DNA from: Vitrella brassicaformis
Taxonomy: Eukaryota; Sar; Vitrellaceae
Length of the DNA stretch: 64,000 nt
Reading direction: 5' to 3'
Assembly: GCA_001179505.1 (NCBI GenBank)
Contig: CDMY01000117.1
Span: 1-64,000 of the forward strand
Part shown: positions 34,975 to 47,186 of the stretch, one piece after another
Position numbering within the stretch: the stretch's first letter is position 1
Layout of the letters: every line of letters begins with the position of its first letter
Notes under the pieces: model-generated
Database searches by the model: none
What the model was told of the DNA's origin: nothing
What the model saw: only the letters and a program-made list of their open reading frames with translations
Program-made: the position numbers and the translations under genes

Positions 34975-36144
34975 TTAGTAGAAGGGGTCGTCGTCGTACG
35001 GGGGAGGGGGAGCGGGGGGCACGCCACCGCCCGCTGCGCCAGGGCCACCCGGGGGGGCACCACCGCCACCGCCCATACCTGACAGACACGTATCAACACC
35101 CATACACACATCACAATTCATGCACACCATGATCATGATGTGTCTGTGTGGGTATCCTATCCTCGTCTCGTCTGTGTGTGTGTGTGTGGGTACCGAGCAG
35201 CCCTCCCAAAAAGTAGTTGGCGCCAAACATGTTGCCGTATCCGTAGCCGTCCAGAAACCCCTGCGCCAGTCCCACCGGTCCGTCCTGCTGCGGCGGGGGC
35301 GGGGGCGCCTGGTCGCGGTCAGCCACCTGCACCGAAAACGAACGCGCCGGCCTGCACACACACACACACGATGATGCAGCGTACGAAGATATTCCCTTGC
35401 TCTCGTCCGTTGTCACCGTTTCTTGGCCTTGGCTTTGCCCCGGCCCTTCCTGGGCGGTGGCTTGTACTGCGGGTTGGGCGACGCGCGGATGTTGTTGACC
35501 TTGACGCGACACACGGCTGATGAACCAACCAACCACACGCATACACGTGGATCCGTGCGTGTGTTGTGGTGTGGTGTGCTGTGTGTGTCGGGATGTGTGC
35601 GTACGGCATGAGTTCTCCTTGGCGTGAGTCCACTCCCGCACGCAGCTGTAGCAGAAGGTGTGCTCACAATGGAGGTGAGCCTGCACACACACACACACAC
35701 ATATCAGGACAGGGGAGAGCAACAACACGGCTTGCAATGGTGCGTACACCTGCCCTCCCTGTCTCTGTTAGAAGTGTCGCAGTGTCTCTCTGCCGATGTG
35801 TGTGTGACCAAGAGCCTCGCTGCCGTGCCCTTTTCCCCTCCTACCGTGTACTGGTTGGTCTCGCGATAGATGTCCTCTAGGCAGATGGAACACTCGAGCT
35901 GTGGCAGAGAAACCTCCTCCTCCTTGTCCACACCCTCCCCGCCCTCAGCTGCAGCTGCTGCACCCGCCGCCTTGCTGCGACCCTTCGCCTTGGCCTTGGC
36001 GCCTCCACGCTTCCTCGGCTTGGTTATCTCCTTCTTGGGCACATCATCGGCCGTTGCGGCAGCCGCAGCCGCCTCCCTGGCTTGCCTACGCTTCCCTGCC
36101 GCTGCCGCAGGGCCATCGCCGCGAGTGTTGTCACCCACAACCAT
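34975..36144 (-). CDS. RING-HC finger protein (probable E3 ubiquitin ligase)
   Basis: Five exons, 36144-35845, 35680-35605, 35516-35417, 35351-35194 and 35078-34975; 245 residues. The N-terminus is Ala/Lys-rich and basic. The RING is assembled from three exons: CSICLEDI near residue 87, then HLHCEHTFCYSCVREWTHAK, then SCPVCRVKV. This gives a complete C3HC4 set of zinc ligands. A second basic stretch (RKGRGKAKAKKR) could be a nuclear signal. The C-terminal part is Pro/Gly-rich with a Gly/Tyr/Phe segment (DGYGYGNMFGANYFLGGLLG). The family fold implies E2 binding and ubiquitin transfer; substrates are unknown. Its start is 331 bases from the divergent channel gene. Confidence 0.85.
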
Positions 36145-36475
36145 CAGCGACACAGCGGCAAGGGAAGGGGACGGGAGGGGTCGAAGGAGTGAACGGAACA
36201 ACTCTTTGCAGTGCACAATCACGCCCTGCGGCAAGGGGGAGAGCCGTGCAGGGCGGAGAATGCGATTTTCGACTGGGGAATGGGAAAGGGTTTAGATCGC
36301 ACAAACCCTGTAACCCTACGCAGGGGGACGAATCCTTCTTGGGGCACTAGAATTGCGATCGGTTTTCCTCTATTTCACTCTTACCCTTTGAGCTCCGCTC
36401 TGAGCTCCGCTCCGAGCACTGCTCATCCAACCCGTCGAGTTGTGGGGCCACCCCATTCGCTGCTGGGAAACCTCA
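36145..36475. promoter_or_regulatory. Shared upstream region of the RING and channel genes
   Basis: 331 bases between divergent starts. It includes the direct repeat GAGCTCCGCTCTGAGCTCCG near 36390-36410. The function is inferred from position only. Confidence 0.35.
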
Positions 36476-39400
36476 ATGGAAGCGAAGGCTCCCCCAATGG
36501 ACGCGCTCGGCGTCAGCCTGAGGCCTTCGGCTATCTTTCCCGAGCGACAGGCCAGCGTCCATAGCAGCCGGATCAGCGCTTCCAGAGAGCCGACTCGGAG
36601 GGCGGCATCGGGAGCCTACAAGCTCATGACGGCCGCCGTGAGGTGAGGCAAAAGGCAGATCCATGTCGGTGTGGTCCTTGTGCGGCATTCACTGTTCTGT
36701 GTTTGTTTGTTTGTTTGTTTGTTTTGCATGCAGACGCTTCTCTGTCCTTCGGTCTTACACGCCTGCCGCCCTCAGCCCCGTCTACTCAAGAGCCAGAAGT
36801 TTTTTCTCGAGCCTTCGGCCTTCGTTCTTCTCGCCCGGCGCCACGGCTGAGAGAGAATCGGCGCGACAGACGCCCACAGACGGCACGCCTGGCCTGAGCA
36901 AGGGAGGGGTGGACCTGTTCCCGAGCTGGGAGAAGGAGAATGAGGGCGCCATTGATAGAGAGCAGGTCCAGTCCTTTCTCGCGGCAGCAAGAATTGCCCC
37001 CCTCGCGCCACCACCGCATCCACTTGGCAGGCGGCTGTTCATTCCTGGCAGTGCGAAAGCCGTGTCGCTCTCGCGCAACGGCAGATGGCTTGTCCTGGCA
37101 ATGATTGATGGCCACGTGTTCGTCTACGACGCTCTCGAGCGAGAGAAGCTATTCGAAGACAGGATCCATATCGATCAGCGGCGCAATAAGGGAGGCGGCC
37201 TTGCGATCTCGGATGACGGGAGTCGCGTGTGTGCGCTGGACGGCCAGGGGGGGCTCCACATGTGGGACGTCAAGACGAGCAAGAAGGTCGCGGGGGTGAA
37301 TGAAGGCGGTGGCTGGATGTCTCGCATTCTGTCGGACGTTCAGATGGACTCAAGAGGGAAGATCATCCTCACGGGTACATGACATTCAATAATTGCTCAT
37401 TGATCAAATGTATGTTTTGTCGGCTCCTCTTGCCCTCAGGAGGAGACGATCTGGCTGTATTTGCTTTCGCGGACGGGAACTTACTCCACCGACACGACTG
37501 CGGCTCTCCTGTGCGGTGTCTCGACCTTTGCGGGGAGAGCGAAAGAGTCATTTATCCGCGATCGGCCCTGTCTCCATCCTCGTCCACAACCCCCTCGCCA
37601 ATCTTGCAAGCGATAGCCGCGCCCAGCCCGGCGCCAAGTCCGTCGTTGTCCATCATTCGCATGGCCACGCAGGAACTCCGACGAGACCTGCGACCCGTGT
37701 CCTCGGTGCCATTCTCCGCTGTGTGTGGTGTGGATGATGGGAGCATCCGGCTTTTTGACCTGATTGACCTGAACGAGTACCGTGTCATCAGGGGGCACGC
37801 GGGGCCTATCAGGGCCATCGCGGCGTCGAAGAATGGTCGATTCATCGCCACTGTGGCGCAACGGACAGGCGTACTCAAGTAGGCTCAGGACCTTGTGTGG
37901 TCACTCCTTTTGATGTCGCCTTTTCTTTCAATTCTGTTGCAGGCTATGGCAAGGTGTGAGTGGATGTGAGGACAAGGCTTTGCAGCCCCACACAACAGAC
38001 AAGGAGCCAAACGACTCGCCAACCTTTTTCACCTCGGTGGCCATCAACGACGACGGCGAGACAGTTTATGCCGGGGACCGCACCGGTGGGGCTCACCTCT
38101 TCTCGACCGAGACAGGCAGCGAGGAAAGGGACCTCCGACTGCACGAGGGAGAGGTGAGAGCGGTTGCGATGAGTGGCGACGGCGGTATCCTTTGCACACT
38201 CGGCAGTGACGGTTGCATGTGTTCTGCTCGCATTCCGAGCGAGGAAGTGCAGCTACCTGGGCATACGAATAAAGTGCGGCACCTCGTCATAAGCGAGAAC
38301 GGCCAAGTGGTGGCATCTGTGAGTGATGACAATGACCTCAAGTGAGAGGGAGACGGGTTCTCTTCGTCAGCACACACTAGGGATGCCTATGCTTATACAC
38401 GTCAGGGTGTGGTGCGTCAATCCCTTAACGTCATCCGGCGGATCTGCTCACCCGCTGACGGCGCTGGACAATGCCGATGACGCCGTCGAGAGCTGGTGCC
38501 AGTTTCCGACTTCAATCACAGCCCTTGCAATGAGCGTAAAGGGGGACTTCCTCGCCCTTGGTGACACTGATGGCTACGTTTGTCTTCATTCGACGGCATC
38601 CCTTATGGCTGCTACCCAGAGCTCGCCCACGAGCAACAGCTGCAGCCCAACAGCCGACCGCATGACCTTCTCAGTCCACTCATCTTCGCCACACCAAGAC
38701 GACTCACCCCCAAGCCTCAACAGCAACTTTGCAGCCCGCACACCCCCAAGCGAGCAGCCTTCGGTGCCGCCGATGCCATCGCCTGGCAGCGAGATTTCGG
38801 GGGGGATGCGGAAGAGCCTGCGGTTCACCGTCACTTCCCCAGACGAGACCGACGGGGACAAAGACAAGAACAAAGAGACAGCACCGGCGCCAAGTCGTGG
38901 CAAAGGTGACGACGCACCGGCTTTAAGGCGAGCGCCGTCGTTGCGGTTGCCGCTTGGAGGCCGAGATGGGAAGAGAGAGAGCGAAGTGGATGCAGCAAAG
39001 CCGCCCCAGCCATTGGTCAAGTGGGAGGCACACGATGACTGTATTAGTGCTCTCGCCATGCAGGTACGCGTATTCACGCCAAGAGGGCGGTGAGGGAGGG
39101 CCATCGTCCCATTGCGTGTGTTGAATGCGCTGGTAGACGAACAAGCGGATCGTGAGCGGTTCGCCGGATGACACCTCCGCTGTGTTTGTGTGGGACGGCC
39201 TGAGTGGCGAGGTGGTGGCACGCTGCGAGGGCGAGATGGGCCAGGTCAACGGTGTGGCTATCAACATGGAGGCGATGATTGTCTTAGCCGTTGGCGACCA
39301 AGGAGACCTCAGAATCTGGGCAGCGGAGACCGGCGAGCCTTTGTGTGTGATCCTCTCTGCACATGTCGGTGAGGCCAATTGCCTGTGTCTTTCCCGCGAC

Positions 39401-42400
39401 GCCCTCACCGTCGCAACAGGAGGGGACGATGCCCTCATCCGTCTGTGGAGGGTCGAGCATCAGCCACAAACACCCAAGGGTGCCAAGTCACCGAGACACC
39501 ACGAACATCCCCCTTCTATCGACCTGACGACACGCGAGAGGCGGTCCTCGATCATGCTTCCGCCAGTCGGAGGAGGGGGACGGCGTCGATCGTCCGTCGC
39601 CGTCCCTCCCCCCGTCCAGCGGCCGCATCGACTATCCAAGACCCGCAGCCCAAAAAGCGGGGGTCAGAGGAGCCCTAAGTCGGCAAGCAGGCGGATGCAG
39701 CAGGCGTCCACTCACACTCTGTTCACGCCGACATCCAAGGGGGACAGGCGGCCGTCCCTTGGGTCCAGGGGCTCGAAAGACCGGCGCCAGTCGATTGGAG
39801 TGGCAATGCGTGAGAGACGGCACACACGAGGACGACCTGTCGTGGCTGATGTGTCCTTACCTTTTGACGTGTCTGCAGTGGCTGGAACGGTCATTGATAA
39901 GCCTCGGCCCTTCCGTGTGCTCCGCGGGCACGTTGGTCCTATCGCCTGCATCTCCTGCGACGACACATGCCACCTGCTGGCGTCGGTGGCCCACGAGGAC
40001 GACGGCATGGTATTCATGATGCGAATTCCATCCCATCGCCTCCGAGTCTCCTATTTCTTTTGTGTCGTGTCTTATGGACAAGGTCTTCCTGTGGGAGTCT
40101 ACACAAGAGACACCCATACAGGTCGTTGATAGGCACTACCAGTCAAGCACGCTGCAAGTGGCCCTGACCAGTGGGCGTCTCGTGGCGACTGCCGACAGAC
40201 GAGGCCGCCTGCTCCTGTGGAGGGTCAGCTCCAGACATTGTTCATTGATTTGCACTGGTGGACTCACTGATTTGCCTGTGCAGGTGAATGACAGCCTTCT
40301 GTTCCACTGGCAGACCATCATCATCAGATTAGAACAGCTCTGGTCCAAGGCCATACAGACGAGATATGACGTGCAGTTTCACATGGACTCCCACCTGAAC
40401 TTGCGTGCCGTTGAGGGCATTCGCAGTGCGGAGGCGATGCTGGCATTGGAACGAGATAACATCATCTCGATGCTCCGCGCGAACAAGTCCCTGGCCTGTC
40501 AACGCCTGTGGCCCGTCAACCACTCCCTGGTCACTTACCTCGTCCAGATGGGCAATCTCCCGGGCCTACAACTGTTGTTCGAAGCCGTTGGAGCGACACC
40601 GACTGGCTTTCTGCCGACGGTCATGAAAGAGACGGCCTTGGACATCGCTTTGAGGCTCCGACAGTACGAGGCGCTTGACGTGATGCTCAACGCTGCCAGG
40701 CAGTGGCGCACCAATACCATGAGTGAACGTGTCTCCGCCGCGATTGGTACGATCGATGCGCAAGGTCTGCTCACCCTTCTCTTCTTTCTATGATGCAGTG
40801 CGTCTGCTGCCCGTGGAGCTGAAGCATCTGCCTGCATTTCTCGATTCTCGTCTGCGGTCGCCGTCTCGGGTTGCTGGCGAGAATCCGCCTCAGGTGACAG
40901 ACAGAGTGTAATATGCAAAGGAGACATGCAAGCGGAATTTCTTTCAATTGTTCTTGACGCCTCAGGTGACAGTGCTCCCCGGCAGCGCCCTGAAGAGCAT
41001 CCACGCACACCACCGGGCCAGCAAGTCGCTGCGTGTCGATGGGGCTGACGCCCCAGGCATGACGCCTGAGGAGTACTCAGCTCATCTCGCTCCGCAGTTC
41101 AGTGATGTGGACCGCAGGCGGCCGCCAAGGCAGCCTCTCCACAAGGAGCCCTCCACGTTTCCTCCGAGCCAGAGTCGCTTTTTGGGCCGCATCAGTCTTG
41201 TGATGGCGCAACGTGCGGCTGAAGATGAGGAGGAAGAGGACGACTCTCCGTCCCACAGGGGAAGCTGGAGGGCCAAAGCCGACACGGGATATCAACACAT
41301 TGACATAAGACATTTCGGTGAGAGATACATGCGAACCGTCGTCGATAGGTGCGCCAGTGATGGGTGTCGTTTCGCTGGATTACTGCAGATCTTCCAAACA
41401 TCATGAACCCAACGGTGAGCGGTGGCTTCCTGCGGCATCTGAACCAAGCTAGTACACAGGACCTCTTCCGCACCCTCACTGTACGCGCCATCCTCTCATT
41501 CAAGTGGCAGGTGCGCTTCCCTCGCTTCTGCACAGATCGTCCGCGCAAAACCTACGTGTCTCCGCGTGCTGAACTGCAGAAATACGGCGGCCCTATGTAT
41601 CGCCGGCGGCTGCTGCTGCAGCTGCTCTTTTTGTTGGTGTTCTTCATCCACTCATGCGTCATCGTCAAATATATGGGAGACGACTGGCGAGAGACAGTCA
41701 GGGTATGACGGCAAAGCACAGCGCAGCACAGCCACATTGTATCTCGTCTGTTTGCTCTGTGTGTCGCACATTAGAGTTGGAATCCGATGTGGGGGTGGAT
41801 CACCGCCGCCGCGCGACTGCTGCTCATCATTTTGTCGCTCTTCCTCGGACTCAAGATACTTTTGCTCGTCAGAAAACGGGTGAGTGAGCGAGAGCCATAA
41901 AGTGATGACAACATGACGACATTCGTATCGTTTCCTGTGTTGGGCCGACAGCACTTTAGGGCGTTCTTTTCCGTGTGGACTTGGTTGGACATATCTGCCT
42001 GTGTCTTTGTCATGGCCTTCATTATATGTGAATACCTCGATTGCGACAGGAGGTGGGCGATGTAGTTAATGGCACATCATTCGGTCCGTCTCTCATTTCC
42101 CTCGTGGCTCTGCAGCGTCGAAGCCATGCTGTCGTCTATCACGGCGGTGCTCCTGTGGTCGAAGATGATATATTTTTGCAGGGGATTTGAGGGCACTGGT
42201 CACCAGATCAGAATGATACAGGTAACTGAATCATGGTATAGGGCTGACGGACAGGACAGTCAAGTGCATGGATGTGTCACGTGTCGTGCAGGAAGTCGTT
42301 TACGACATGAGACATTTCATAGCAGTGATGCTTATCATGATTGTGGGCTTTGGTCACGCTTTTCATGTTCTTTATTTACACCCAGGTGCCGCTTACAAGA

Positions 42401-43853
42401 GACACATTTACGCGCACTGTATAAAGATGACTTCACTTTTTTTGCAGGCTACTCGCGTCCCTCCCAGTGGGTTGAGGCCACGGCCGTCTCGTCAACGCTC
42501 ATTTTTCTGACCAGTATTGGCGAGTTCTACGAAGACGTTGTTTCCCCGGAGATTCAGGTACGACAGGACACACACTGCAACGGCCGCTTGAGTTTTGTGT
42601 CTCCATAACTGCTCACAGGATCCGTCCCCGCACTTCTTGAGAGGCTTCCTCATCTGCGTTCTGTTCGTGCTGGCGACCTTCTTTGTGACGATCGTCATGT
42701 TCAACCTGCTCATTTCCATCATGGGTGACACCCACGACAGAGTCAAGCTGCAGGAGATCGTGGCGCAGAACCGAGAGAGGGCCGAACTGCTGCTGGAATA
42801 CGAACAACAAGTGGTACTCCAAACAGAGAAGGAGAGAGACTCCCACGTGACCCATTGATGCATCTGTGTACAGCCGCGTGGAGCATCTTCTCTGTTCCCA
42901 CGTTATCTGTTTGTCGGCCTGGTTGGCAGCAGGGGGCTGCATGAGCTGGACGAGCAAGACGAATGGGAAGGTGAGCCGCCAGTCGAGGCGAGAATGAACA
43001 GCGTGATAGGCTATGTCCGGCGGCGGTTGGTGTGTTTCTACAGGTCGGCTTTCTCAGATGAAGAAGGCCGTTCGGGCTGAGCTCGCCGAGCATCAGCAGA
43101 ACGTCGACAAGAGACTTGAAGTGGTCAGCAAGCCTAAGCCGAGAGAAGGAGATGTCTTGATTGAAAGATATGTGCATGTCGTTTTGTGCAGTTGCGTATG
43201 AGCAACCGTGATGCGGTTCGCCGGTCGATCCAAGAGGCACTAGCTGAGGACATGGCAAGTCGGCTCGAGGTAAGCCCACATGAGACACAGACTAATCAAA
43301 AGAGACCAAAGAGACATGAAGAGATTCGTGTTTGCAGCCGGTGCAGCAGACGGTGCTGGCTCTCCAAGTGCAGCAGGAGGACATCCAGGCCTCTTTGGGC
43401 CAAATGACTGACGCGTACAACCAAATACACAGCCACCTGTCGATCATCACCCACGGCCTGAACCAGCTCGGCCTCTCCTTGCCACCGCCGCCCACACAAG
43501 TCGACAGCGACCACACTCTCAGCGACGAAGACACACTGGGATCTGATGACCACGTGCGGCCCGCCAGCGTGTTCTCGCCCACGTCTGCCGAGGGCGTCCC
43601 GCGTATTCTCGTCACCCAGTTCGGCACCACCCGCTTCGGCACGCAACAGACACCTGATGGAACTGGTGGCAACAGGGGCCCGGACACCGAGGAGACGACG
43701 CGAAGATGGCGGATATTCGACGTCTTCAGGACATCACAGCAACACGAGCAGTCGCCCAAACACAGTGCAGAGCCTGCAGACAGCCGCAGGCCGTCGAGAT
43801 CGCTTCACTACGAGCCCGCGGGTATGATGCGTAGGAGCCTGACTGAGAAGTGA
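36476..43853 (+). CDS. WD40-repeat / TRP-like cation channel fusion protein
   Basis: Twenty-one exons close in phase: 36476-36642, 36734-37374, 37440-37878, 37943-38341, 38406-39063, 39137-40009, 40083-40223, 40284-40746, 40799-40893, 40966-41317, 41389-41702, 41775-41879, 41952-42061, 42116-42221, 42292-42385, 42448-42557, 42619-42813, 42874-42970, 43044-43123, 43192-43269 and 43338-43853; about 2010 residues. Residues about 180-1110 hold many WD40-type repeats (LAISDDGSRVCALDGQGGLH, VAINDDGETVYAGDR, ATGGDDALIRLW, DDGMVFLWES) with a Ser/Arg-rich insert. After a helical linker come about six hydrophobic segments, including QLLFLLVFFIHSCVIV, LLLIILSLFLGLKILLLV and FLICVLFVLATFFVTIVMFN. The last is followed by NLLISIMGDTHDRV, the hallmark after S6 in TRP-type channels. 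A C-terminal coiled coil and a Ser/Thr-rich tail follow. The selectivity filter cannot be assigned with confidence. A start at the second ATG (36497) is possible. Confidence 0.8.
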
Positions 43854-44824
43854 TTGAGTGATAGCATTGTATCAGTCAGTCCGTAGGGGAGATGGCGATC
43901 TGTGTCCGTGTGCAGTGGGAGTTATTAGTTAGGTCGTGTGTGTGTTTAATTAGCAGCTGTATGTAGCAGCTGTGTGACTGGCGATCGATTACGACCGACG
44001 TACAGTGTGTGTATGGCTTCACTTGATATGCCCTGAACCAAGTGTCTTTCCACCTGTCTAGTACATTGAGTCTCATTCGAGGCCTCGAAGCCATGCTAAG
44101 ACACCATGTGCAGTGCATCCACACACATGAAGCTAAAACACAGAAATACACGATTGTGGCCGCGGGGGCACGAAGCGAATCTGAAGCGAGAGCGAAGAGT
44201 CAGTGCAGGGAAGGCACTCAAATGCGTGTGACACTGTGTCCCTTACCAGACGAATGACGATGGGTTCAGCCTCCACTGCACAACGCAGGCTACGATCGCC
44301 AGACGGATCTTTTCGGTCTCCTTGAGGAAGCGCGGGATCTTCAGCAATATTTCTCGTCTGCATGGAGGAACACACGGCACAACAACAGTTCGTCTGAACG
44401 GACAGCTGCATCGTGATGACGAGCAGCGATGCGGCGGCATCAGGCTGCACGTGGAGGAGATCTCCTCACCTTCGCTATGAGCCGCTGTTGAATATGATCC
44501 GCTGCACTCCGATGGACCACTCTGTAACATAGCTCACGGGCGTGGCCACAAACACACACACCTCAGCATCATGGAGGAGATGGGTTTCAGGAGCAGGGTT
44601 CGGGTTGGCGCGTCCAGGGTTCGCGACCACAAGACCCACAGTCCCTTCGGTGAGCGGAATTAAGCACTTCACACAGGCATCAACTCATCCCTTGTTGTCT
44701 GGCTGCTTCTGTCTCTCAGCCCCCACCCTCTACCACCTATATATCCCTTGCTTGGTCCCGTTAATATTTGTTTGTCTGTGAATGAAGCCCTCTGAGGAGT
44801 GAGTGTGTTGTCTGCCTGCCGACA
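43854..44824. other. Spacer; one weak candidate exon
   Basis: No clear gene in 970 bases. A minus-strand stretch at 44247-44360 is bounded by CATGCAG and a GTAAGG donor and could code a helical segment (KIPRFLKETEKIRLAIVACV), but no further exon was found to join it. The rest is AT-richer than the surroundings. Confidence 0.4.
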
Positions 44825-46388
44825 ATGCCCAAGGAGGAGTACGTGACCAACCCCAACTCGGTGCTCTTCAAGCCCGATGGACGCGTCTACCACCTCGAGC
44901 TCAAAGAGGTCAGTCAGCTGCACGGCGAGGGAGGGGGCAGGGTGAGATGGATGCATGGCTTAGGGCTTGTGGATTGTGTGTGTCTGTCATGGTGCATGTA
45001 GGGCGATGTGGCGAAGCGTCTGATCACCGTGGGCAGCCCCAACCGCGCCGACCTGATCTCCCAGCTGCTCGACAAGGACTCTGTCAAGAGCTTCGTGTCG
45101 TCCCGCCAATTCACCACATTCACTGGTAGCCAGCCCGTACACGCATCCATCTATCCATCCATCCATCCATCCATCCATCCATCGAGCGGGCCGGTGTGTT
45201 GTGTCCTGTGGTGCGGTGATGCAGGCACCTTCAAGGGCACGCCTGTCACCATTGTGAGCATCGGTTCGCCGTGCAGGCAGACGGGCAGCCACAGTGTCAC
45301 CAGCGCACCTCTGGGTCTCTGTGTGTGCAGGTATGGGTTCCATCATGATGGACTTCATGGTTCGTGAGTACCTCGCCATCACAAACGGGCCGCTCGCCAT
45401 CATCCGGTCGGTCGACGCGCATCACATCGATCGCACTACAAGGAGAACAGATGATGTCTCATCCATCTCATCTACCACTGTGTGTGGATGGGTATGTGTG
45501 TGTGGGTATGTCTGTTCATTCAGCATCGGGACGTGTGGTTCGTTCAACAAGGACATCCCGCCCGGCAATGTCATCACTGCCAAGGAGGGCTCCATCTACA
45601 TCTACCGCAACTATATGCACTGGGACGGCACATACAACAACGTAACACACCCACTGCCCCCCTCCCCTCCCCCCCAGCACATCCACACGGACCCCCAATG
45701 TGTGTGTGTGTCTGTCAGGTGGACGATGCTACGGCCAAGACGCTCTGTGCGGAGCCGTACTTCTTCACCAAGCCCGGCAAGGGCAGCGACCAGCTGCAGG
45801 ACCTCATGGCCAGCCACTTCAAGTCGACGAACGTGCCCGTCTCCGAGGGCCTCAACGCCTGTGGCGAGACATTCTTCGCCTGTCAGAGACGCGAGGACCC
45901 CTCATACGATGTACGTCTGGGTGTGTCGATCGACGCACCGACACACAGACACAGGCAGGGCAGACAGACAGACGGCAAGGGAGGGACACACCTCTTGTTT
46001 CTTGTGTTTGGGTGCAGGACGAGAATAAGGGAGTGATCCCCAACCTCACGAACCTCGCTGGCACCGGCAAAAGCATCGACTTCTGTGAAATGGAGGTCAG
46101 TCACTCCGGCACCCCCCGCACCCAATACTCACAGCCCCCCTGCACATGGGTGCGTCTGTCTGTCTGTCTGTGTGGTGGGTTCATTCACTCGTTCAGACTC
46201 ACGAGTTGTTCCACCTTGCCAAGCTGAGCAAGACGCCCATTGCCGCCGGTGCGTGCGCCATCGCGCTCGTCAACCGGCACACGTCGGGCGTCGTCGGCCC
46301 CGACCAGCTGCACCAGCGAGAGGAGGAGTGCGGCAAGGCCTGCCTTAGCGCACTCGTCGATCTTGACGTCAGCAACCTGAAGAAATGA
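44825..46388 (+). CDS. Uridine phosphorylase (nucleoside phosphorylase family)
   Basis: Eight exons: 44825-44908, 45002-45125, 45225-45263, 45331-45406, 45524-45641, 45719-45910, 46018-46095 and 46197-46388; 300 residues, normal for the NP-I family. The family splits uridine with phosphate into uracil and ribose-1-phosphate (pyrimidine salvage); related enzymes act on purine nucleosides. Motifs: ITVGSPNRADLI near the N-terminus (phosphate binding), VSIGMGSIMMDFMVREYL, IIRIGTCGSFNKDIPPGNVI (catalytic core glycine motif), EGLNACGETFFACQ (base recognition), CEMETHELFHLA (ribose-binding Glu-Met-Glu) and AGACAIALVNRHTSG. All key motifs are intact. Substrate choice between uridine and others cannot be settled by eye. 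Probably cytosolic; no signal peptide seen. Confidence 0.9.
45148..45182. repeat. (ATCC)n repeat in an intron
   Basis: About eight tandem ATCC/CATC units in the second intron of the uridine phosphorylase gene. Confidence 0.9.
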
Positions 46389-47186
46389 ACCGCTGGCAGT
46401 GATTGCAATGGAACACATAGATGAATGGATGGGCAGCAAGAGATACAGAGAGGGAGGGAGGGAGGGAGGGAAGGTCATAGTACAGCATACACACAGAGAG
46501 AATGAGTGCATCCATCGTACAAACCATGCAGTGGCATACATCGCACCCACACGTTCTCACATACACATACGTACATGTGTAGATAGCTAGGCCATGACGG
46601 ACTGATCGCTTCACGGCTGTCTGTCTCTCTGCCCGCCTCTTTGCCTGCCTGCCTGTCCTTGATGTAGTAGAGCTGCCGCCACCATTCATTCATTCATTCA
46701 TTGATTTCTCGTGTCCTCCTCCTCTGTGTCCGTCCGTCCATGTCTGTGTGTCTGGATGACACTATCTATTGTACGTCGCGATTTTTCTGATCTGATCTGA
46801 TCGGATCGGTCGGTTCCCTTTTTCCCGCCCGTTGTTTGTTTCTTTCCGCCACACACACAGTGGGCTGGCTGGGCATTCATTATGATAGGGCTGTGGACAC
46901 ATCACAGGCATGATAAGGCTGCTGGAGAAAAGGGAGGAGAAAAGGGAGTGAGAGACTATTCTATTAGGTGCTGACGATAATCAAGCAAGCTCGGCACTAC
47001 ACTGACGCCCATATCCGCCATATCCTCCCCAGTTCACTAGTCCTTCCCATCACACAGACGTCACGTCAGCTCGCCCCATCCACCCACACAATGCACTTTT
47101 TTTACACACACCCAACAGAGAGAGACGGATAAGGGAAGGGACAGCCAAAAGTGGGAAGCACCTACCCTCACCCACCTTCGTAGCAA
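46389..47186. other. Non-coding spacer
   Basis: About 800 bases of 3' flank with GGGA repeats (46450-46472), ATTC repeats (46683-46702) and GATCTGATCTGATCGGATCG (46788-46807). No exon seen. Confidence 0.65.

Noticed and set aside
41511-41535. A possible 25-base intron (GTGCGC...TGCACAG) in the channel gene
   Set aside because: Removing it shifts the frame away from the membrane segment that follows; reading through keeps it open.
44247-44360. Single candidate exon with a helical peptide
   Set aside because: No second exon or start could be joined; kept only as a note in the spacer entry.
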